Positions 45,580 through 54,358 of a stretch of 64,000 nt of DNA are shown here, one piece after another. The notes beneath the pieces were generated by a model. It was not told the DNA's origin, did no database searches, and saw only the letters and a list, made by a program, of their open reading frames with translations. How positions within the stretch are numbered: position 1 is the stretch's first letter; each line of letters opens with the position of its first letter. Made by a program: the position numbers and the translations under genes. The DNA is from Foetidibacter luteolus (GTDB lineage Bacteria > Bacteroidota > Bacteroidia > Chitinophagales > Chitinophagaceae), in NCBI RefSeq assembly GCF_009650435.1, contig NZ_VVIP01000065.1, positions 1-64,000 of the forward strand, read 5' to 3'.

Positions 45580-45906
45580 ATGAAAAACCAGTCTATCCGG
45601 CAGGAGATCCTGCTGATGATCAACACAAGCTTCACCCAAAGACAATGGTGCCAGAAAAACGAAATACCCGGTAGCCGTCCTTTGTCAAAAGCGGAACAAC
45701 TGGAAGATGCCTGCTGGAACGGCATGCTGTACGAAATGCTTCCGGGCCTGGTAGAAACATCCGCGGCAGGTAAAAAACTTTTCCTGTGGCAAATGAAGCA
45801 AAACAAAGAATGCCTTGAAATGGAACTTGGCGAATGCCCCGGCCAGGTTGATTATATGTTCTCTATTGACCCCCATTATTTTCTTGCAGGTAAAATCTGT
45901 AATTGA
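45580..45906 (+). CDS. Hypothetical protein
   Basis: 108 residues following the receiver gene by 55 bases. Mostly helical and charged: TQRQWCQKNEIPGSRPLSKA, DACWNGMLYEMLPG, LWQMKQNKECLEMELGECPG. Four Cys in the whole protein. No signal peptide and no recognised family. Possibly cotranscribed with the receiver gene. Confidence 0.55.
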   Translation: MKNQSIRQEILLMINTSFTQRQWCQKNEIPGSRPLSKAEQLEDACWNGMLYEMLPGLVETSAAGKKLFLWQMKQNKECLEMELGECPGQVDYMFSIDPHYFLAGKICN

Positions 45907-45910
45907 CCCC

Positions 45911-46045
45911 TTTTTTAATCCTTTATCCTGTGCAACCGGTTTTTAATTCAGTACCCGGTATTAATCCATATCCTATGCAACTGTTACTTTAATCCCCCTG
46001 TGTAACCTGATTTTTAATCCAGCTTTATAAAAACCTGTAACACGG
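45911..46045 (+). repeat. Four imperfect TTAATCC...TGTGCAAC repeats
   Basis: Units begin with TTAATCC at 45915, 45961, 45989 and 46014 and continue with TATCCTGTGCAACCGG, TATCCTATGCAACTG, CCCTGTGTAACCTG and a longer variant ending CCTGTAACACGG. Spacing shrinks from 46 to 25. Purpose unknown. Confidence 0.55.
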
Positions 46046-46131
46046 AAACGCCGCTGCCCATATACCATATTCTCCTCTATCCACATCCCACCTTTTTAGG
46101 CAAAAGCGTTTCCCCATTACCCGTTCACCTG

Positions 46132-46189
46132 TTGGGATGAATAACTTAAACGTACCCTTCCTGTTTCCACCAAAAGTTATTCATCCCAA
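46132..46189. repeat. 16-base perfect inverted repeat
   Basis: TTGGGATGAATAACTT (46132-46147) and AAGTTATTCATCCCAA (46174-46189) are perfectly complementary across 26 bases. There is no adjacent T-run, so it is not a standard terminator. It lies about 150 bases upstream of the Lrp gene. Confidence 0.7.
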
Positions 46190-46284
46190 ACAGAAACGGA
46201 ACCTCTGCCCCACCCTACAGCCAACTGAACCTTCCGAATACGAATTTTAGCCATTTAAACAGATTTATATTCATTATAAATAAT

Positions 46285-46311
46285 ATAATTCAGAATTTTA
46301 TTCTGAATTAT
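46285..46311. promoter_or_regulatory. Lrp-type operator
   Basis: Perfect 11-base arms ATAATTCAGAA / TTCTGAATTAT around TTTTA. The central 15 bases (46291-46305, CAGAATTTTATTCTG) fit the E. coli Lrp consensus YAGHAWATTWTDCTR at 14 of 15 positions. It abuts the -7 box TACATTTA at 46313-46320, so binding would block the promoter: likely autoregulation of the Lrp gene 27 bases downstream. Confidence 0.75.
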
Positions 46312-46312
46312 C

Positions 46313-46320
46313 TACATTTA
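46313..46320 (+). promoter_or_regulatory. Candidate promoter box of lrp-eamA
   Basis: TACATTTA differs from TAnnTTTG at one position. It lies 18 bases before the ATG at 46338 and touches the operator. Confidence 0.4.
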
Positions 46321-46337
46321 CAGAAAATTAATCGGAA

Positions 46338-46808
46338 ATGGATATAACTCTGGATAACATTGACCTGCAAATACTGGAATTGATGCAGAACAATGCCCGC
46401 ATTTCCAATGCCGACCTGGCAAGAGAATTGAACATGGCAGCCTCCGCGGTACTGGAAAGAGTAAAAAAGCTGGAACAGAAGAAAGTAATACTACGCTACA
46501 ATGCAGCCATTAGCCCCCAGGCTGTAAACCAGAAGCTGCTGGCATTCATCTTTATAAAATCCCAGGAAGGTTTTACCTGCAGCACCAACACAGCCGATGC
46601 ACTTTCAGCCCTGCCCGAAGTACAGGAAGTACACCATATAGCCGGCGAAGATTGTTTCCTGGTAAAAGTACGTACCGAAGATTCTGCCTCTCTGATGGCG
46701 CTGATGCGCAATTCGCTTAAGCAGATTCCGGGCATCCTTTCCACCAAAACCACCATAGTGTTAGAAACCGTAAAAGAGCAACAGCAATTAGTGATATTAA
46801 AAAAATAG
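46338..46808 (+). CDS. Lrp/AsnC-family transcriptional regulator
   Basis: 156 residues. N-terminal HTH (LDNIDLQILELMQNNARISN, then DLARELNMAASAVLERVKKL) and C-terminal RAM ligand-binding domain (ALPEVQEVHHIAGEDCFLVK). It probably senses an amino acid or related metabolite. It is cotranscribed with the exporter that begins three bases after its stop, and a near-consensus Lrp operator precedes it. Confidence 0.93.
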   Translation: MDITLDNIDLQILELMQNNARISNADLARELNMAASAVLERVKKLEQKKVILRYNAAISPQAVNQKLLAFIFIKSQEGFTCSTNTADALSALPEVQEVHHIAGEDCFLVKVRTEDSASLMALMRNSLKQIPGILSTKTTIVLETVKEQQQLVILKK

Positions 46809-46811
46809 ATC

Positions 46812-47795
46812 ATGCTAACCACTGAAAGAAAATCCGCTTCGCAGGCAATGGTTATCATAGCCTTTGCCACCGTTTACCTTGTTTGGGGTTCAACTTATTT
46901 TTTTATACAAAAAGCGGTAGCGCATATACCAGCGTTTATACTGGGCGCCTTACGCTTTATAACGGCAGGCATTATTCTTATGGCCTGGTGCGCCTTTAAA
47001 GGCGAAAAACTTTGGGATGTGCAAATGATAAAACATGCCGCCATCAGCAGTTTTCTGTTGCTTTTTATTGGCAACGGCGCCGTAATTTGGGCTGAGGAAA
47101 CACTGCCAAGTTCGTTGGTAGCGGTATTGGTGTCCGCCGCGCCTATATGGTTTGTAGTGCTGGATAAACCCAAATGGCAAGAAAACTTCACCAGCCGCAA
47201 AACACTGTTGGGGCTGGCAGTAGGATTTGTAGGTGTAATACTGCTGTTTAAAGAAAGGGTTAGCGCAGCCTTATCCACCCCGGGCAATGCTTACCAGATA
47301 ATAGGGCTGTTAGTGCTTGTTATGGGGTCTATGAGCTGGGCTGGCGGTTCCCTTTATTCCAGGTATAAATCAACCGGTTCTGCCACTGTCAACACAGCAT
47401 GGCAAATGATGGCTGCCGGTATAGCTTTTATACCCAGCAGTTTTATTAGTAATGACTGGAGCGGGTTTAAATGGGAGGCCGTTACGCTGGAATCCTGGCT
47501 GTCTGTTGCCTATCTTGTCACCATGGGTTCACTGGCTGGTTACAGTGCTTATGTATGGTTGTTGCAGGTAAGGCCGGCTACACAGGTAAGCACTTACGCC
47601 TACGTAAACCCTGTAGTGGCGGTACTACTGGGCGTTTTTATTGCAGGCGAGCACATGAGCCCGTTGCAGATTGCCGGGCTGGCCGTTATACTAACCAGTG
47701 TACTGCTAATCAACATGGCCAAACACAGCAAAGAAAAACAGCAGAAAGAAGCTATACCAAGGCTTAACACCAAGGGAAAAGCAATAGCGGTATAA
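46812..47795 (+). CDS. EamA-family (DMT) exporter
   Basis: 327 residues with ten membrane helices in two EamA halves: ATVYLVWGSTYFFIQKAVAH at the start of the first, and GLLVLVMGSMSWAGGSLYSR at the second. The C-terminus is Lys-rich and cytosolic. The superfamily exports amino acids and other small metabolites. Pairing with an Lrp-type regulator suggests export of an amino acid, cargo unknown. Confidence 0.9.
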   Translation: MLTTERKSASQAMVIIAFATVYLVWGSTYFFIQKAVAHIPAFILGALRFITAGIILMAWCAFKGEKLWDVQMIKHAAISSFLLLFIGNGAVIWAEETLPSSLVAVLVSAAPIWFVVLDKPKWQENFTSRKTLLGLAVGFVGVILLFKERVSAALSTPGNAYQIIGLLVLVMGSMSWAGGSLYSRYKSTGSATVNTAWQMMAAGIAFIPSSFISNDWSGFKWEAVTLESWLSVAYLVTMGSLAGYSAYVWLLQVRPATQVSTYAYVNPVVAVLLGVFIAGEHMSPLQIAGLAVILTSVLLINMAKHSKEKQQKEAIPRLNTKGKAIAV

Positions 47796-47837
47796 ACAAA
47801 CCCAACAATCGGTACTATCAGTTATTCAACCATTTTT

Positions 47838-47930
47838 TGGATACCAGCGTTTGGTATTTCAATTGAGCATCGTTGCGTCGCAATCACTTCATCGTTCGGT
47901 TCATTGGGCGGCTTTTTAGACCCGGGTATT
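47838..47930 (+). repeat. R2 repeat, copy E
   Basis: Starts TTGGATACCAGCGTTTGGTA, then GAGCATCGTTGCGTCGCAAT, CACTTCATCGTTCGGTTCAT, TGGGCGGCTTTTTAGACCCG. It runs straight into R3 at CCCGGGTATTG-AATATCG. Confidence 0.8.
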
Positions 47931-48010
47931 GAATATCGAACAAGGAACAAGGAATGTTGAATGAAGAAATGGAATAAAGTACATAGCACCACTCACAAAA
48001 TGAATGTTAA
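47931..48010 (+). repeat. R3 repeat, single unit
   Basis: One unit beginning AATATCGAACAAGGAACAAG, then GAATGTTGAATGAAGAAATG and CACCACTCACAAAATGAATG. The same unit forms the array at 41988. No gene lies in 47796-48354. Confidence 0.7.
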
Positions 48011-48070
48011 ACAAGAGATGATTAATACAAAAAGGGGGTCTAAAAAATCAACAGGCTGGTAACCGGTAAC

Positions 48071-48236
48071 TCGCTTTCGGGTGAGGGATTGAAGCGGTTA
48101 CCCCGGTGAAGGAATCGCAGGAAGGCGCTGCGCCGGAGTAATAGCACAACCTTCGTCAAAGCAACTAAATGTTGCTTTGACGAAGGTTGCGAACGCAGTT
48201 CTGCCCGACCCCTTGCGATAGCTTGGGGGCACCCCA
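48071..48236 (+). repeat. R1 repeat, copy 6, interrupted by a hairpin
   Basis: CGCTTTCGGGTGAGGGATTG, AAGCGGTTACCCCGGTGAAG, GCGCCGGAGTAATAGC, then an extra segment, then CCCGACCCCTTGCGATAGC and GGGGGCACCCC. The GCGGAAAG block is lost where the insert lies. Third part of an R2-R3-R1 block. Confidence 0.78.
48147..48189. repeat. Perfect 19-base hairpin inside R1 copy 6
   Basis: Arms CAACCTTCGTCAAAGCAAC and GTTGCTTTGACGAAGGTTG around TAAAT. Absent from the other six R1 copies. Confidence 0.8.
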
Positions 48237-48272
48237 AAATAGCATTGTACCTTTCTTACATAATAACATCAG

Positions 48273-48312
48273 CAAAAGACTTCCTGTTAACAAGGAGGTC
48301 TTTTTTATTTTA
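48273..48312 (+). terminator. Terminator before the DUF1080 gene
   Basis: AAAAGACTTCCT / AAGGAGGTCTTTT (one G-T pair) followed by TTATTTTATT. It would end transcripts from the eamA side. Confidence 0.7.
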
Positions 48313-48354
48313 TTGCACTACCAACACTTAACTTAGTTTATCAAAAGTTTGTCT

Positions 48355-49038
48355 ATGAAAAAAACATTGCTGTGCTGTATTTCCTTCATCACCGTTATTG
48401 CAACCACCGCGCAGGACTCTGCCTATACTAACCCTGATACCTCTGGCCCGGGATGGATAGATTTGTATAAACCAGACCTGTCCAATGCGTTGTTTCCTGA
48501 AAACGTTTGGAGTTGCAGCGATGGCATTTTTACAGCAACACAGGATGAAGCGCTGTGGAGCAAGGATGCATACGACGATTTTGTTCTTGACCTGTACTTT
48601 AAAAACGCCGATGGCACCAACAGTGGCGTGATTGTGCATGCAAGCGACATAAAGGATTGGATACCGCATTCCGTTGAAATACAAATTGCGGATGATTACT
48701 CGCAGCAATGGTCTAAAGCACCGGCCTACTGGCAATGCGCTGCCGTTTTTGGCCACCAGGCAGCCACCAAAAGAACAGTAAAAAAAGCCGGCGAATGGAA
48801 CCATTACACCATCACCTGCAAAGGCAAAAAAATATGGATTGCGCTGAACGGAGAGCTTGTAAACAGCTTTGACATGAGCCTTTATACTTCGGCCAAAACC
48901 AACCCCGACGGCTCTGAAATTCCGGCATGGTTAAGCAACCCGCTGGCAACATTGCCACTGCATGGCCATATAGGGCTGCAGGGCAAACATGCAGGTGCGC
49001 CGATATGGTTTAAGAATATTAAGATTAAAGTTTTGTGA
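48355..49038 (+). CDS. Secreted DUF1080 (3-keto-disaccharide hydrolase-like) protein
   Basis: 227 residues from ATG 48355, with signal peptide MKKTLLCCISFITVIATTAQ. One DUF1080 jelly-roll domain: GWIDLYKPDLSN, FVLDLYFKNADGTNSGVIVH, HSVEIQIADDYSQQ, GEWNHYTITCKGKKIWIALN and LPLHGHIGLQGKHAGAPIWF. Related proteins bind or cleave carbohydrates outside the cell; several hydrolyse 3-keto-glycosides. Exact substrate unknown. Confidence 0.87.
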   Translation: MKKTLLCCISFITVIATTAQDSAYTNPDTSGPGWIDLYKPDLSNALFPENVWSCSDGIFTATQDEALWSKDAYDDFVLDLYFKNADGTNSGVIVHASDIKDWIPHSVEIQIADDYSQQWSKAPAYWQCAAVFGHQAATKRTVKKAGEWNHYTITCKGKKIWIALNGELVNSFDMSLYTSAKTNPDGSEIPAWLSNPLATLPLHGHIGLQGKHAGAPIWFKNIKIKVL

Positions 49039-49081
49039 TGCATTTTCCATTGCCTTTTGTAATACACCCATATTGCCAAAT

Positions 49082-49118
49082 AAAACAGGGAGCAGTAGTT
49101 AAACCGCTCCCTGTTTTT
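49082..49118. terminator. Shared terminator between DUF1080 gene and asnS
   Basis: Perfect 12-base arms AAAACAGGGAGC / GCTCCCTGTTTT with a 12-base loop. A- and T-rich on both sides; the two genes converge here. Confidence 0.8.
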
Positions 49119-49144
49119 ATTGCACCGATTGCCACAGAACTAAG

Positions 49145-50584
49145 CTAAAACTCACAATTTTTTGGGGTCCTGGCAAAAGGTATTACATCGCGTATGTTGG
49201 TCATGCCGGTTACAAACTGCACCATCCGCTCAAAGCCCAGTCCAAACCCGGCATGGGGCACGGTTCCAAAGCGGCGTGTATCCAGGTACCAGCTCATATC
49301 TTCAACCGGTATGTGCATTTCTTTCATGCGGGCTTCCAGCCTTTCAAGTCTTTCTTCGCGTTGAGATCCCCCCACAATTTCCCCGATGCCCGGCGCCAGT
49401 ATATCCATTGCGGCAACGGTTTTGCCATCATCGTTCATGCGCATATAGAAAGCTTTTATTGCGGCCGGGTAACCCGTAACAATAACCGGTTTTTTAAAAT
49501 GCTTTTCTACCAGGTAACGCTCATGCTCGCTTTGCAGGTCAATACCCCAGGTTACATCATACTGAAATTTTTTCTTCTTATAAGCAGGGCTTTCGCGAAG
49601 AATGTTTACCGCCTCGGTATAGGTAATTCTTTCAAATGCATTGTTTACAACAAACTCCAGTTTCTCTATAAGGCCAAGTTCGCTGCGCTTGTCCTGCGGA
49701 AGAGATTTTTCTTCATCGGCCAGGCGCTGGGCAAGAAATTCCAGGTCTTCGCGGTTATGCTCCATGGCATAACGTATAATGTACTTGATGAACTCTTCGG
49801 CAAGGTTCATATTGTCTTCAATATCGTGAAAAGCCATCTCTGGCTCAATCATCCAGAACTCGGCCAGGTGCCTGGTAGTGTTGCTGTTCTCTGCCCTGAA
49901 AGTGGGGCCAAACGTATAAATTTCACTGAAAGCCATGGCGCCCAATTCACCTTCTAATTGACCACTCACTGTAAGGTTGGTGCTTTTGCCAAAGAAATCT
50001 TCTTTAAAATCAATACTGCCATCTTCATTGCGTGGCGGCTTATCAAAGGGCAGTGTTGTTACCCGGAACATTTCACCGGCACCTTCGGCATCGCTGGCTG
50101 TAATTACAGGTGTATGCAGGTAAACAAATCCTTTTTCATTAAAGAATTGGTGTATAGCAAAAGCCAGGCTGTGCCGCACCCTGAAAACAGCGCCAAATGT
50201 ATTGGTGCGAAAACGCAGATGGGCTATCTCCCGCAAATACTCCAGCGAAGGCCGGTTTTTTAATTGCAGGGGGTATTTTTCGCCGTCACAGTCCCCGAAT
50301 ATTTCCAAAGCTTTCGCTTTCAGTTCCACCTTCTGGCCTTTGCCAAGGCTTTCCACCACTTCGCCGGTAACTTTCAAAGAAGCCCCGGGGGTTATACGCT
50401 TTAGCTGCGTTTCATCCAGTAAACCCTGGTTAACCACAACCTGCAGATTATTATTGGTGCTTCCATCGTTTAAAGCAATAAATTGGTTATTTCTGAAAGT
50501 GCGTACCCAGCCCATTACTGTGGTTTCGTACCCGGTACGTTCATCTGCCAGCAGGGCCTTTATCTTCAATCTGTGGTTAAGCAT
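49145..50584 (-). CDS. asnS: Asparaginyl-tRNA synthetase
   Basis: 479 residues from ATG 50584 (an open frame extends 57 bases further). Class II synthetase: N-terminal OB-fold anticodon domain (TTVMGWVRTFRNNQFIALND), motif 2 region FGPTFRAENSNTTRHLAEFW and motif 3 GFGLGFERMVQFVTGM near the end. The NTTRHLAEFWMIEPE wording separates AsnS from AspS. Charges tRNA-Asn in the cytosol. Single gene. Confidence 0.95.
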   Translation of the reverse strand: MLNHRLKIKALLADERTGYETTVMGWVRTFRNNQFIALNDGSTNNNLQVVVNQGLLDETQLKRITPGASLKVTGEVVESLGKGQKVELKAKALEIFGDCDGEKYPLQLKNRPSLEYLREIAHLRFRTNTFGAVFRVRHSLAFAIHQFFNEKGFVYLHTPVITASDAEGAGEMFRVTTLPFDKPPRNEDGSIDFKEDFFGKSTNLTVSGQLEGELGAMAFSEIYTFGPTFRAENSNTTRHLAEFWMIEPEMAFHDIEDNMNLAEEFIKYIIRYAMEHNREDLEFLAQRLADEEKSLPQDKRSELGLIEKLEFVVNNAFERITYTEAVNILRESPAYKKKKFQYDVTWGIDLQSEHERYLVEKHFKKPVIVTGYPAAIKAFYMRMNDDGKTVAAMDILAPGIGEIVGGSQREERLERLEARMKEMHIPVEDMSWYLDTRRFGTVPHAGFGLGFERMVQFVTGMTNIRDVIPFARTPKNCEF

Positions 50585-50627
50585 AAATGGCGGATATTTA
50601 AAACTCCTTAATTTTTTAATTAGTCGG

Positions 50628-50635
50628 CAAAGATA
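50628..50635 (-). promoter_or_regulatory. Candidate promoter box of asnS
   Basis: On the minus strand TATCTTTG matches TAnnTTTG, 43 bases upstream of the asnS start. Confidence 0.4.
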
Positions 50636-50704
50636 TGGCATGACTGAATTAGAGGTATCTTATTTTGCGTGTGAATTAATGTTCAGCATATCCATACCCC
50701 GTTT

Positions 50705-53700
50705 ATGATTACGTCCATATACCCGAAAAATCAAACGCCATTGAATAATTATGCAGAGCCTTTTGCAGATGCCGTTTTTGCGGTAACTGCAAAAGCTGGC
50801 GCAGGGTTTGAAATAGTGCATGCCTCCCAGTCTTTCTTAAACATGGTAAACCTCCATTATAACCATGTCATCCATAACGAAATAGCCAACGTGCTGCCGC
50901 CTGAAGATGCATACATTCTTAATGCACGGCTTCAAGAGTGCACTGCCGGTAATAACATCACTAATTTTAAGTATGTTTCTCATCTGCGTGGAAAAAATGC
51001 CTGTATGGCGGTGCAAATATTTCCATCCGCAACAGTACCTGGCGGCAATAAACAGCTTGTTTGTGTGCTTAAAGACGTTACAGGGGCAGACTGCGACCAG
51101 AATGACAGGGTAAATGGAAAACTTTTAATGCAGCGCATTTACGATTTTTTTCCTGAAGGAATTGTTATCAGTGACGATAATGGGTTTATTATTGAATGCA
51201 ATACCGCATCACAGGAATTATTTGGAATTAGCAGGGAAGAATCTTCGTACATGACGGTAAGGGAAAAACTGGAGAATATTGAAATAGTGCACACAGACCA
51301 TACTCCAATTGAGCCAGCCGAATTCCCAAGTGCAGCAGCCCTTGAACAAAAAACTGTTATAAAAAATGTTACCCTTGGCCTTAACAGAAAAAACCAGGAT
51401 ACCGCATGGGTAAATATATCCGCGGCTTATCTTAACCTGCCGGGTTACGGAGTGGTAACTTCCTATACAGACATTACCAAACAAAAACAGCAGGAAGAAA
51501 ATACCAATGCCTTAAAGAAAACGCTTGACGCCATTTTAAACTGTTCATCGGATTGCATCCTTTTCCTGGATACATCACTCAGGATTGTACTGTGCAACCC
51601 TAAAGCCAGGCAGTTTGGCATTAGCTTACTGGGCAGGGAAGTAAAAGAAGGCGAATATGTTATAAGCCTGCTGGAAGCCTGCAGCAGAAAAGAAGTTATT
51701 ATGGCCTGCCTGCATAAGGTGCAAAACAGGGAAGAAGTTTTTGCTGAGGAAAAGCTGCAATTTTTAAATGGGGAAGAAAAATGGTACTATATAAAATTTT
51801 ACCCCACTTACGATGAGAAGGGCGCCTATACAGGCTGTGTGCTAAATTATACTGACATAACAGAAAGAAAAGAAAATGAATTGCGCCTTCGCCTGCAGAA
51901 TGAACAACTGAAAGCCCAGGAAGTGCTGATAAGTAAAAACAAAAAACAATTTGAAAATCTTATCAACAGTTCTTCGGATTTTATATTACTGCTTGACGCG
52001 GATATGCAGGTGGTTTTGTACAACGATGAAGTAAGGCGCACTGCGGTTAAGTACCTTGGGAAGGCCGACTATGATGTGCTTAGCCCAATGGATTTACCAG
52101 AAGTAAACCGCGAAAACCTGAAAACATGCATTCAAAAAGTTATTGAAACCCGAAAGCCTGTATTTAGGGAAACATCTCTTACACTGGCAACCAAAACATT
52201 GCAGCTTTACAGCAAATATTTTCCTGTTTTTGATGAAAACGGCAATTATGCCGGCTGCACCATGATAGTTACAGACATCACTTCTATAAAAGAAAAGGAA
52301 TTGCAGATACAGGAACAAAACAGGCAGCTAAAGGCCCTGGTGGAAGTAGAAGAGAAGCAGAAAGAAGAACTAAGGGCCACCAGGAACATATTGCAGACAG
52401 CTATTAACAGTTCCTCAGACATTATCGCTTTTATTGATACCGACCACAAAAAAGTTTTTTGCAATAGGGCAAGTGAAACATTCGCCATGAAATACTGGGG
52501 AAGGATTGTTACTGAAGGCGACTATTTATTTGACTTTATGCCCAAAACGTTGCACCGCCAGGTAAACGAAAGCCTTGAAATTGCTAAACATAATAAAGTA
52601 GTAAACCTTGAAAAAAAGTTCAGGATGCCTGGAGGCGCAACAGCATGGTATTCTATCCGCATTTTTCCTACCATAGATGCAAGAGGCGCTTATATCGGTA
52701 GCTTTATCAATGTTTGCGACATCACCCAGCGCAAAAGCGCAGAACTTAAACTACAGCAGCAAAATGAGGAACTAAAACAAAAAACGGCTGTTATTAAAGA
52801 AACAAAAAAACAGCTTGAATCCCTCATCAACAGCTCGTCTGACTATATTCTTCTTTTAGACACACAAATGCGTGTGGTACTCTTTAATAGCACAGCCAAC
52901 GAAGCTGCACTTACTTACCTTGGTAAGCCTTATACCAAGGGCGCCAACCTGCTGGATTTTTTGCCGGAAGAAAACAGGGCGCCGGCAGCAGATTTTATCA
53001 ACGAAGTGCAACGAACCGGCAAATCTGTTTTTGTTGAGAGTAAACTTAACCTGGCGCACGACTTAAGGCGTTGGCTGTACAACAAATTCTTCCCAGTTTA
53101 CGATGAAAATGGCAACTACTCCGGCTGTACTGTTATTGCTACCGATATTACCAGCATTAAACTAAAAGAATACCAGATAGAACACCAGAACCAACTGCTG
53201 AAAGAATTAATTGAAGTAAGCCGTAACCAAAACGAGCAACTACGGCAGAACGAAATGCTGATAAGGGAAACCATTAACCAGTTAGAAGCGGTAATTAACA
53301 GTTCGTCAGATAATATCCTCTTTATCAACACCGACAATAAGGTTATTTTTTACAATAAAGCCGCAACCCACCATTTCTTAAAACTAAGCAACAAAGCTTT
53401 ACAACAGGGCGCCAACATATTGGATTACATGCCGCAGGACAGCATCGAAATTTTCAAACAAAACCTTCAAAATCTACAGGAAAAACAATCCGTAGAGCTG
53501 GAGCAACAGGTATTTTATCCTGATGGCGATAAGATATGGTTTCACCGAAAGTTTTATCCCGTTTACAACGAGAAAGATAATTACATTGGCTATGTTATCA
53601 ACTCATCCAATATTGATAAACGAAAACTCTTTGAGATAAAGCTTTCAAGGCAAAACGAGCAGTTGAGAGAAATAGCAAGGATACAATCTCACGAATTACG

Positions 53701-53860
53701 CAGGCCCCTTGCCAACATACTCGGCCTTATTTCTTTACTTACGGAAGACCCGGGAATAGAAAACGAAGATTCAGAGTTGCTTGGCAAACTCAAATTATCT
53801 GCGGAAGAACTTGATGAAGTTATCCGCAGGATTACAGGTAAAACACTGCCGGTTAATTGA
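50705..53860 (+). CDS. Multi-PAS protein with HisKA phosphoacceptor but no ATPase domain
   Basis: 1051 residues, no membrane helix. A PAS-like N-terminus is followed by six PAS repeats centred near residues 150, 280, 420, 567, 708 and 864; the last five share the opening NSSSDxIL or close variants and are separated by Gln/Glu/Lys-rich coiled coils. The C-terminus is a HisKA-like helix pair with His996 in SHELRRPLANILGLIS, and the protein ends 55 residues later. No N, G1 or G2 box of an ATPase is present and none follows downstream, so it cannot autophosphorylate alone. It may accept phosphate from another kinase, or act as a sensory scaffold. Confidence 0.87.
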   Translation: MITSIYPKNQTPLNNYAEPFADAVFAVTAKAGAGFEIVHASQSFLNMVNLHYNHVIHNEIANVLPPEDAYILNARLQECTAGNNITNFKYVSHLRGKNACMAVQIFPSATVPGGNKQLVCVLKDVTGADCDQNDRVNGKLLMQRIYDFFPEGIVISDDNGFIIECNTASQELFGISREESSYMTVREKLENIEIVHTDHTPIEPAEFPSAAALEQKTVIKNVTLGLNRKNQDTAWVNISAAYLNLPGYGVVTSYTDITKQKQQEENTNALKKTLDAILNCSSDCILFLDTSLRIVLCNPKARQFGISLLGREVKEGEYVISLLEACSRKEVIMACLHKVQNREEVFAEEKLQFLNGEEKWYYIKFYPTYDEKGAYTGCVLNYTDITERKENELRLRLQNEQLKAQEVLISKNKKQFENLINSSSDFILLLDADMQVVLYNDEVRRTAVKYLGKADYDVLSPMDLPEVNRENLKTCIQKVIETRKPVFRETSLTLATKTLQLYSKYFPVFDENGNYAGCTMIVTDITSIKEKELQIQEQNRQLKALVEVEEKQKEELRATRNILQTAINSSSDIIAFIDTDHKKVFCNRASETFAMKYWGRIVTEGDYLFDFMPKTLHRQVNESLEIAKHNKVVNLEKKFRMPGGATAWYSIRIFPTIDARGAYIGSFINVCDITQRKSAELKLQQQNEELKQKTAVIKETKKQLESLINSSSDYILLLDTQMRVVLFNSTANEAALTYLGKPYTKGANLLDFLPEENRAPAADFINEVQRTGKSVFVESKLNLAHDLRRWLYNKFFPVYDENGNYSGCTVIATDITSIKLKEYQIEHQNQLLKELIEVSRNQNEQLRQNEMLIRETINQLEAVINSSSDNILFINTDNKVIFYNKAATHHFLKLSNKALQQGANILDYMPQDSIEIFKQNLQNLQEKQSVELEQQVFYPDGDKIWFHRKFYPVYNEKDNYIGYVINSSNIDKRKLFEIKLSRQNEQLREIARIQSHELRRPLANILGLISLLTEDPGIENEDSELLGKLKLSAEELDEVIRRITGKTLPVN

Positions 53861-54358
53861 TGTTTTACAGCCTTTTACTCCGTAAATAACCCCAATTTAT
53901 CGTTGTTTAAAACCAGCAGCCTAAATTGTGGATAACCACTTGAGCGGTATTTTTTTGAAATGGCATTGTGTTTGCGGATGCGTAGTCGTATTATCCGGTA
54001 TCTGTAATATTAATGGGTGGCAGCATGTGGCAATTTCTGGTGGCATAAGTATCACATGATTAGAAATAAAACCAGGCTTAATTGGCACACCGGTAATTGG
54101 TAAAGCTTTGAAACTGCCCGTTTTTTATAAAGGATTCTTAATATGTGGCAAACATACTTTCAGGGCCGGGCATTTTTCAAAATTTGTTTTGTTTTTGAAC
54201 ATTTTGCCGTAACATTGCACTGGAAACAAGCTGATCAGTTCATATAAATCATATCCTCTCAGCTCACCTGTTTTCTTGTAATCAACCAAATTTAATTTTC
54301 TTCAATCATTTTTTAGACTGGAATTAGTGATTTAAAAACGATTCTTCAGACCCCTTTT
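53861..54358. other. Long gene-free region upstream of rho
   Basis: 498 bases without a coding region. It holds GTGGCA-type motifs (TGTGGCAATTTCTGGTGGCA and ATGTGGCAAACA) and AT-rich DNA. It may contain a long rho leader; no clear promoter or hairpin was identified. Confidence 0.4.
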
